Shown: piece after piece, positions 55,700 through 64,000 of the stretch
Position numbering within the stretch: the stretch's first letter is position 1
How the letters are laid out: each line of letters opens with the position of its first letter
NCBI GenBank assembly: GCA_020205615.1
Contig: CM035170.1
Span: 39,619,807-39,683,806 of the forward strand
DNA from: Panax quinquefolius
Lineage: Eukaryota > Streptophyta > Magnoliopsida > Apiales > Araliaceae
DNA length: 64,000 nt
Direction of reading: 5' to 3'
Notes under the pieces: generated by a model
What the model saw: the letters and a program-made list of their open reading frames with translations, nothing else
The model's database searches: none
What the model was told of the DNA's origin: nothing
Made by a program: the position numbers and the translations under genes

Positions 55700-57209
55700 T
55701 AGAAGGCGACGTTCGATATTCCAAATATCTTTGAACGCTTAGGACTTAATATAAAAATTGAGGGGTTTGTTATTAATTTGTCTTCATTTGTTTAGCGCAT
55801 GCATGCATATATATATATAAAATACGCGTTATATTAATGAACATGCAAGCATGTTTGCATAATATATAATATATATAATATAAGCATGCACATATAGAAT
55901 ACTATATTCTACCCGGATTGATTATGGACTTTTATTCTAGTTTGGTTCACTAGAGCCACCAAGTGAACCAAAAAGGTCAAACCCTAGGGGTGCAAGAATT
56001 AATATTTAAATATAACTATTACATTTAAACCGGGCTCCATTACAAACGGGTCTTTCAGCAGCTTCGTTCCCTTGATCTCTAATTCTTCAAAATAATTCTA
56101 AATATTCCTATTACAAAACTATTTAAAATAAATAGAAACCTTGATCAGCAGTCAAGGGGAAGTACATAGGAGGGAGATAGAATTTACATTAAGAAAAATT
56201 AGAGAAGACGAGGTACGCAGACCCCATTTAATAAAACCCATACATTCATGCATCCAACTAAAATAAAATCCAATCACATTGGTCAATAGTCCATAATCAA
56301 TCCCATTTATTATCATACACATCATCATATGCATCAATAAATAACATTCATCTTATGAATAATAAACATTTATATATATATATATATATATTGATATCAT
56401 TTAATGGGCAAATTTAGTTAGTATAAAATCAAATTTTGAATCAAAATAAACTCCTTTATTTTAATCCAAATTTAAATCAAAATAAAACTATTTTATTTTA
56501 ATTTATCCAATTTTTGAATAAAATAAACTATTTTATTTTAATCAAAATTTTTAATCAAAATAAACTCTTTTATTTTAATTAATTATGGAATCCAATTCCA
56601 TATATATATATATATATATATAAAATCTTTAATTAAAATAAACTCTTTTATTTTAATTAATTATGGAATCCAATTCCATGTAAAAAAAAACTTTTATTAA
56701 AGGAAACACGGATATTCTTTTCTATTCACAAATAAACTCCTTTATTTTGAATAATATGAAATCTTATTTCATATTTAAATAAACTCATTTATTTAAGGAA
56801 ATTAGGATTCTCTTTCCTATTCACAAATAAACTATTTTATTTTGAATAATATGAAATCCTATTTCATATCTAAATAAACTCCTTTATTTAAGGAAAATAA
56901 AATCCAATTTCAACTCCAATTAGTTATCATGGAATCCAATTCCAACTCTAATTAGTTAGCATGAAATTCTAATTTTAAAATTAAAATAAAACTTTTATTT
57001 TAATATTAAAATAAACCTTTTATTTTAATATTAAAATAAACCTTTTATTTTAAGATTAAAATAAACCTTTTATTTTAATTATAAAATTATTTAAAATTAA
57101 AATAAAACTTTATATTTTAATATTAAAATAAACCTTTTATTTTAAAATTAAAATAAACTTTTATTTTAATTATATAATAATTAAGAATATATATATATAT
57201 ATATATTCG

Positions 57210-57287
<78 letters not shown>

Positions 57288-57600
57288 CCGTTCTTCCTTC
57301 CTTACAAAAAAAAAAAATCACACCATTTGCTTTTTTTTTTTTTTTATGTACTACGTGATCCTTTAAGTATTAGTGGCCTTGAATTACGTGCCTTGCAAAA
57401 TATTCGCATGACCAATCAAGTGAATCACGTGGAATGGAAGCAACAAAATTGAATTTCAATTTTAAAAAAAACTTTCGATTTTTTTTTTTTTTTTTTATTA
57501 TTAAATTTTATACAATAAAATTATGCCCAAATAAATTGTTCTAAACACATATCAATATACATATCAAATTTAAAATAATTAATAATTCGCATAAAGGTTT
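55700..57600 (-). repeat. Leader with palindrome array, minus copia
   Basis: No gene. From 56446 to about 57175 there are at least twelve AAATAAA-CTCC-TTTATTT palindromes (the inverse of the plus-copy units), then (TA)n runs at 56368-56392, 56600-56622 and 57189-57282 and poly-T at 57479-57496 near the primer site. The frame 56152-56337 is a shadow. Confidence 0.8.
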
Positions 57601-57613
57601 GGCTCTGATGCCA
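57601..57613 (-). other. Primer binding site, minus copia
   Basis: The reverse complement TGGCATCAGAGCC lies two bases from the LTR end; a good match to the initiator Met-tRNA type. Confidence 0.85.
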
Positions 57614-57614
57614 C

Positions 57615-59492
57615 TGTTAGGTTTGTAATATTCATGGGCGCAATCAAATTGCATAAAATTAGCGGAAGCGTGGTAAAAATCAAAGTTTAAAAAATTTACA
57701 AACCATATACCTGGATCACCCTTTATGCACAATTATTAATTAAACGAAAAGATAAAGAATAAAATCATACCCTTGAAGATCGAGCTTCCTGTACAAGTTC
57801 ACCTCCAAATCCTTCGCGCTCAACTTGAATCCACGGGTTTGATTCCTTCCTTCGATCAACGTTAGCCACCCATATGTTTGGCCTCTAGAGGTGATCCACC
57901 AAGGAGTAATAAGAATTCAAGAAGAAGGGTGGTTGGTTAAACCCTAGTTTTCTATCTCTATAGAAAAAGTGTACTCTTCCAACAAATTGGAATTATTACG
58001 TAGTTGTCAAAGTCAACAACCCCCTTCACCCATAATAAGACTCCTCTTATTTATAGATGTGGGCAACCCACCTTAACAATTAAGGATTTTGGGTTTTATT
58101 TAATTAATTAAATTCTTTTAATTAATTAATCTCCCTAATCTTATTAGGGATAATTAATTAAACTCATTTAACTAATTTTCCTTCCTAATCCAATTAGGAA
58201 TATTTGAGAGTACTTATATTAAATTAATTCCTAAACTCTTTTAGAAATTACAATAATAATAATTGTAATAATATTAATAAGACTCCTCTTATTAATTTAT
58301 ATTTAATATTTCTAAAATATTAAATAATAAATATTAAGCTATTTAATTTATTCTATCACCATAGATTAAATTAAATATACTTAATATATTATTACGATTA
58401 TGCCATTAACTTCTTAAATAATTATTCTTCCTTTTATGGTGTGACCCTTTAGGTTCTCCATATTAAACCGGGTTGTGAATAAATCAATTAGAACAATTCT
58501 AATCTTATTTAAATAAATAAATTAAATAATTAATTTATTTAAATAATATTTATTCTACAATAGGGATAAGCCTCCCTAGCGATCAACGACTTTCCAGATA
58601 ATATAGATTTCAACATTAATCATTAAAGAACCTTTGAGTAAATAGTTACCGCAGACAATTCAATCCTTCCACCATACAATGTCCCAATTAAATATAAGAC
58701 ATGGAATTACTGTCAAGTCTTATTTTATTTAATTATATGTATTTCGATCCTTAAATGCACAACACCATATAATGCAAATTAGAAACTCCTTTCTAATTTC
58801 ATTCTGCCTTGGCCAAGGACTACTGGGTTGTCATTTATCGAATCACATAGGACATTTCTCTTCTTTTATTAGAAGTGGTAGATTCTTTATTGATCATACA
58901 TTATCTCCATGTACAACTTATTATACCTAAGCATACCCTTTGATATACCCTAAGGGTCTTAAGGAATAAGTCAAAGTATAACTCATCATACACAAGATAC
59001 TATGATGATCTCAAGTCCAAGGATTACTCAGACTACTATAACTACGTGAATTCCTATTGACAGCAAATAAAACTCCATTAGGTATTCCTTAGCGAGCCAC
59101 GCTCAATTGAACTTATTCTCTAATAAGCACCTACATACTTGCTTTAGTGTCTCCACACAAATGATCATGAGATCAATCATCCTCATCCAATGAGCAAGCA
59201 ACGTATGTACCAATCTATCCGGATTCACTAATCCCCAATTTAGTAATCCAATGATTGGGAACTATTTTAGTTTTAAGCTTTCAAAGAATTTAGATCTCAT
59301 TAGAATGATCATCATCATTATTCTAAAAGCATTGCTTAAAACTATGGGTTTATCACATATTATAAAATAGCATCATGTAGATAATTAAAAGCCTTTAATA
59401 AATTAATACTTTTTATTAATAAATGAATAAGATTGTTACAAAGTATATGCTTTATCATCAAACATGATTGGCTTGTGTGCATACTACTTTCA
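57615..59492 (-). repeat. 5' LTR of the inner minus copia
   Basis: 1,878 bp, closely matching 50287-52169; in the first 110 bases only two substitutions differ (TCAGAG/TCAAAG and CCCGG/CCTGG). TATA box inverted at 58048-58055. Ends CTACTTTCA followed by GTGTG. Confidence 0.92.
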
Positions 59493-60885
59493 GTGTGCAC
59501 ATCCGAACTAAAATAATTTAAGTTAAGTCAGACCCAGCATTTCTATATAAGTGAAGAGAAAACTATATCCTTTGTTTGTGCACAACAAAGCGGTAATGTT
59601 CAATTCCATATAAACATCATATGTAATAAAAACAACATCTCAAATATTTAATACTTGCCTTATGTGTGCACAACAAACTCATATGAAATATTCAATACTA
59701 TATTGTTTCTATCATGCTAGAAGGCGACGTTCGATATTCCAAATATCTTTAAACGTTACAACTTAATACAATTTCTTTGAGGGTTTGTTATTATTTATCT
59801 CATCTTATTTAGCGCGCATGCACATATATATATAAAATACGCGTCATATTATTAAACATGTGAAGCATGTTTGCATAATATATATATATATATATATATA
59901 TATAATACTAGCATGGATATATAGAATACTATATTCTACCCGAATTAATTATAGACTTTTATTCTAATTTGGTTCATTAGAGCCACCAACTGAACCAAAA
60001 GACCCTAGGGTGCAAGAATAACATTTAAATATAACTATTACATTTAAACTCGGGCTCTATTACAAAAGGGTCTTCAAGCGCTCCTTGCTCCTTGATCTCC
60101 AGTTCTTCGAGAAATTCTAACTAATCCTATTACATAAACTATTTAATTTAAATAGAAACCTTGATCAGCAGTCAAGGAAAAGTACATGAGAGATAGATAA
60201 AATTTACATCAAGAAGAAAACTATAAAAAAAAGACGAGGTATGCAGACCCTATTTAATTAAACTCATACATTCAAGCATCCATCCAAAATAAAATCCAAT
60301 CATATTGGTCATAGTCCATAATCAATCCCATTTATTATCATACATATCAACATATGCATTTATAAATAACATTCATCTCATGAATTATAAATCCATTCCA
60401 TATATGCATTAATATCAATTAATGGGGAAAAGTTTGCTAAACTTTAATTTTAAAATAAAATAAACTCTTTTATTTTAATCAAAAGCCATATTTAAATTAA
60501 ACTCTTTAATTTTAGCAATCTGAAAATAAACCATTTATTTAATTAAAGAAAAAAAAGTTTTTCAAATTACGCCAAGGACGCAATTTGCGCTTCGTAATCA
60601 ACTAGGTCACTTGCTAGCATTTGCACGATCAAACCCAAAAACCGATTTTGTGTAATTCTACAGCAATTGCGACTGTAATGAACTAGGTCACGGTAGCCTT
60701 TTTCTTTATTCATCTAAGAAGCTGGATCGGGTAACTAGCACACTGTTGTGCTCAAGAATGAATCGGAGGCAAAGTAAATGTACGATCGATCAGTAAACAG
60801 AAAAATTTTCTGTTGCCCAAGAATCCAATCCAATCGTGTATTGTACATACATGGAATCACAAAGACTAATAATTAGCACAAGATT
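59493..60885 (-). mobile_element. Outer copia element (-), leader
   Basis: Continues the outer copia. Hairpin motifs with TTGTGCACAA cores occur at 59571-59590 and 59666-59682. Blocks at 59715-59780 and 60030-60420 match the inner leader (for example AAGGCGACGTTCGATATTCC). Only three AAATAAA/TTTATTT palindromes are present (60460-60545) against at least twelve in the inner element. 60560-60880 is leader sequence not seen in the inner copy. Confidence 0.8.
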
Positions 60886-60898
60886 GGCGCTGATACCA
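60886..60898 (-). other. Primer binding site, outer copia
   Basis: The reverse complement TGGTATCAGCGCC adjoins the LTR; a Met-tRNA-type site with one mismatch. Confidence 0.8.
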
Positions 60899-60899
60899 C

Positions 60900-62000
60900 T
60901 TTTAGGTTTGCTAGAAACATGTATATGCAATCAAATGACATAAACGAAGAGGAAACGTAATAAAATCGAATTTTAAAATTTTCTTACGAACCATAAACCA
61001 TGATCATTCTTGTGCTTGATTATCAATCTGTAAAAGAGTAGGAGAATCAGAATTATACCTTTGAATATTCGATCTTCCTCAAGTACAAGTTCAACTCCTA
61101 ATCCTTTGTTCTCTCATTGAATATGTGGGATTGATTCCTTCCTTTGATCAATATTAGCCACTCAAGCGTTCGGCCTCTAGAGGTGATCCGCCAAGGAAGA
61201 ACATAAACTTAAGAAGAAGGGTGTTTTGGCTAAACCCTAGTTTTTCCTTTCTCTATAGAAAAATGAGTACTATCCAATAATTGAAATTACGTCTACTGAT
61301 ATCCAGCATAAGACTCCTCTTATATTGATATTAGTCAACCCTTATAATCTAATTAGTAATAGGGTTATATTTAATTAATTAAAATTCTTTAATTAATTAA
61401 GCTCCTTAATCTTATTAGAGATAATTAATTAAACTCTTTTAATTAATTTGTCTCCTAATCTTATTAGAATAAATGAGAGTACTTATATTAATTTAATTGT
61501 CAAACTCCTTTAGAAATTAAAAATAATTATAATTATAATAATATTAATAAGACTCCTCTTATTAATTAATATTTAATATTCCCGAATATTAAATAATAAA
61601 TATTAAACTATTTAATTTATTCTATCACCATAGATTAAATTAAATACACTTAACATGATTACAATTACGTCATTAACTTCTTAAATAATTTTTTCTTCCT
61701 TTTATGGACCCTTTAGGTTCTCCATATTAAACCGGTTGTAAATAAATTGATTAGAACAATTCTAATCTAATTAAATAAATAAATTAAACTAATAATCTAT
61801 TTAGCTAAATAATATTTATTCTACAAGAAGGATAAGTCTCCTTAGCGATCAACGACTTTCTAGATAATATAGATTTAAACATTAATCATAAAAGAACCTT
61901 TGAGTAAATTGTTACCGTACAATTCAATCATTCCACCAAACAATGTCCTAATTAAAAATAAGACATAGAATTAATGTCAAGTCTTATTTTATTTAATTAC
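60900..62000 (-). repeat. 5' LTR of the outer copia, truncated
   Basis: Similar along its length to 57615-58735 but clearly diverged. It breaks at about 62000 (after TTATTTAATTAC), about 750 bases short of its expected end. Confidence 0.8.
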
Positions 62001-62240
62001 TAGTAATTGCACGTGCCTAAAGACACGACGTAACGAAAAATTAGATTAAAATTTGAAAATACTACATTACCTAAAGACTTTTTGCAACCTAAAATAACTT
62101 ACAATCACATATAACAATTATCATAATTCACCACACCACTATAATAATTAATTTTCTTTTAAAAATAGATATCCAGAAAAATCTAAACATGTCTACATAA
62201 CTTACAAATCATCAATAGCAATTTTTATAATTCACCACAC
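62001..62240. other. Unassigned AT-rich segment
   Basis: Begins TAGTAATTGCACGTGCC at the break in the copia LTR. A block with ATAATTCACCACACCA occurs twice, about 105 bases apart. No coding potential; it might be the end of another small element, but I cannot identify it. Confidence 0.4.
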
Positions 62241-62286
<46 letters not shown>

Positions 62287-62330
62287 TATTATTATTATTA
62301 TTATTATTATTAATATTATTATTATTATTG

Positions 62331-62413
<83 letters not shown>

Positions 62414-62552
62414 GTTATTATAATTATTATTATTATTGTTATTATTTAAATTATTATTGTTGTTATTATTATTATTATCATTATTACTATTATCATAATT
62501 ATTATTATAATTATTACTATTATTTTATTATTATAATTATTATTACTATTAT
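62241..62552. repeat. (AAT)n-(ATT)n microsatellite
   Basis: About 40 bases of AAT repeats followed by about 260 bases of ATT repeats with interruptions: an inverted microsatellite that can fold back on itself. It abuts the LTR start at 62553. Confidence 0.95.
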
Positions 62553-63404
62553 TGTAAGACCCCGAATTTTATGAAATAAAAGTATTCAATTTTTATATTT
62601 TGGTAAATAGTTAAATTGATAAAAGTTTACAGTTAAGGATGATATTTAAAAATTTTGCAAAGTAAGCAAGTTGTTATAAAATATTTGTTGTGTCGGGAAA
62701 TATTCGTTTGGTCGGGGAATATTTTTTTTATCAAAGAATATTTATACGACGACACCATCATTGGTAAACCCCACAACGGAATAATTGTCGGAGTTAAAAA
62801 ATGATAGAAATAACTTTTTATAAAAAATAACGGTGAATGTTTTTACCGTTAAACTGTTGAAATACCCGGTGGTAAAAGTACAGTAATACGCGTGGTTGCA
62901 TAGTAGCACAGGGTATTGTACAGTATATTTGATTATTGATGCTTATGTGAGAAGTCACTCAGTTATACTTAATTATTGCTACAGTAATTGCTGCATAATA
63001 TCTCACCTTATTTGATTCAATTATTGTCATAGTATCATCTGCATAATATTTTATATTATTTAATCAATAATTGAGACGACAAAGTTATTCATATTATTAT
63101 TTGCAATATTGACGATGTCTAGAAAGTTCTGTCGAGGATAGGTTTGGTCACCTAATTGCGCGCCAATAGAGAGATATCCTTATTGGAAAGCTCCCTCTTT
63201 CTTGGGAATGATCTGGTTGTTAAATATTGTGAGTTATAATATTAATGATGAATAATTGTTAATAGATTAAAAATGTGTTAATTAAAGATAAGTGATTTGT
63301 GGTAAATATTTATTCAATTTTTGATATAAATAGAGAGGTTTGTTATGAGGTGTTTGTTATAAATTTGGCTTATTATTCCATGAAGAGATGCGCTTTTTTT
63401 TAGA

Positions 63405-63600
63405 CCGTTGGTTGAAGTTATATTAGTAAATCAATATGTATCGTTAGTTGAAGATATAATAGTAAATTAATATGGACTACTGGTGGAAAGTTATAATAGT
63501 AAATCAATATGGATCGCTGGTTTAAAGTAAATTAGTATGGACCATTGTTGTAAGTTTTAATAGTAAATCAATATGGACCGTCCGTTAAAAAGTAAATTAT
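63405..63600 (+). repeat. Tandem ~38-bp repeats in LTR G
   Basis: Five degenerate units containing TTATAATAGTAAATCAATATG and GGACCGTTGGTTGAA-like halves. They lie 45-240 bases upstream of the TATA box, the place expected for LTR enhancer repeats. Confidence 0.7.
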
Positions 63601-63642
63601 TCTGGGTCGTTCATGAATTAGTTAATATTCAGTCCTTTTTCC

Positions 63643-63650
63643 TATAAATA
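63643..63650 (+). promoter_or_regulatory. TATA box, LTR G
   Basis: TATAAATA in CCTATAAATAGAAG, followed by a CT/GA-rich leader; likely promoter of this LTR. Confidence 0.6.
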
Positions 63651-63751
63651 GAAGTTCATTCCTTCATTATTTCTTACAAATTCACTGAAACTCTAGAGAG
63701 AGAAACTATAGAGAGAAAGAAGAAGAGTATTCTGCTATTACCCTAGTGCAG

Positions 63752-64000
63752 TGTAAAACCCCAACTTTTATAAAGAAAGATGAATTTTCTATAAATATCA
63801 TTTTTGAATATTATAGAATGAATTTAATATAATGCTATAGTTGTGGGTAATATTTATAAATTTTGCAAAGTACGCAAGTTATTTTATATTATTCGATTGG
63901 TCGGGGAATATTCGTACATGGCACAATCATTGGTGAACCCCACAACAGAATTATTGTCGGATTAAGAAAATGACAAAAATACTTTATGAAAATAACGGCG
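63752..64000 (+). mobile_element. Gypsy-type LTR, family G, copy 2 (cut by window)
   Basis: Starts TGTAAAACCCCAACTTTTAT one base after copy 1 ends and follows copy 1 in order to the window end, with one block (63790-63840) not in copy 1. It is either a second LTR inserted at or joined to the first, or one end of a tandem array. Confidence 0.65.

Larger units (their letters stand above)
50287..59492 (-). mobile_element. Full-length Ty1/copia element (-), defective
   Basis: A 9,206-bp element with LTRs at 50287-52169 (3') and 57615-59492 (5'), primer site 57601-57613, leader with palindrome array and four hairpins, degenerate gag-pol, and polypurine tract at 52170-52186. Exact 5-bp duplication GTGTG (50282-50286 and 59493-59497). 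It is the same family as the element at 11047 and in opposite orientation. The two LTRs look about as similar to each other as those of the plus copy or more so, which points to recent insertion. Confidence 0.92.
62553..63750 (+). mobile_element. Gypsy-type LTR, family G, copy 1
   Basis: Starts TGTAAGACCCCGAATTTTAT and carries a TATA box at 63643 followed by a purine-rich leader (AGAGAGAAACTATAGAGAG). The first 280 bases match 63752-64000 in blocks such as TTTTGCAAAGTA, GGTCGGGGAATATT and AACCCCACAAC. It ends at CCCTAGTGCA, where the second copy begins. No coding remnant. Confidence 0.65.

Overview
This window is repeat-dense, AT-rich nuclear DNA of a flowering plant, probably a eudicot. I see no host gene, tRNA, rRNA or CRISPR array. 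Nearly all 64 kb is assigned to LTR retrotransposons nested in one another: Ty3/gypsy elements of chromovirus type (C-terminal chromodomain-like tail, initiator-Met-tRNA-like primer sites), Ty1/copia elements with unusually long (about 1.87 kb) LTRs, three solo LTRs, and a truncated LINE tail.

Layout: 1-173 copia integrase scrap (-). 174-1130 truncated gypsy LTR of family A (-). 1131-21072 gypsy element 1 (+): chimeric 5' LTR, primer site at 3171, an upstream ORF, broken gag-pol, duplicated polypurine tract, and a 3' LTR (family B) split by a complete copia element (11047-20214, TSD TAATT). 21073-23577 two gypsy LTR fragments (-). 23578-24096 AT-rich tandem repeats. 24097-24852 LINE 3' end. 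24853-31062 gypsy element 2 (-), the best-preserved pol, with a truncated 5' LTR (family C). 31063-33850 a family D LTR (+) that ends in an inverted copy of its own start. 33851-49764 gypsy element 3 (+), badly eroded, whose 3' LTR (family C) carries three solo LTRs: 37023-41486 (-), 41910-43507 (+, TSD TCGTA) and 46158-49234 (-, TSD GTCCT). 49765-62000 an outer copia element (-) split by a complete inner copia element (50287-59492, -, TSD GTGTG) of the same family as the one at 11047. 62241-62552 a long AAT/ATT microsatellite. 62553-64000 two head-to-tail gypsy LTR copies (family G).

The most interesting signals are: (1) elements 2 and 3 share a coiled-coil ORF between the primer site and gag, and element 1 has an unrelated acidic ORF in the same slot; (2) the two full-length copia copies, at different sites with different target duplications, share the same disabling pol lesions (protease DTG lost, integrase N-terminus deleted, RT front half deleted, YVDD reduced to YVD), as expected of a defective lineage moved in trans; (3) the copia leaders hold an array of perfect short palindromes plus four spaced hairpins upstream of gag, also found in the older outer relative. 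Family letters A-G are labels used only here. Lineage names (Tekay/Del-like, Angela-like) are inferences from motifs and LTR length read by eye.
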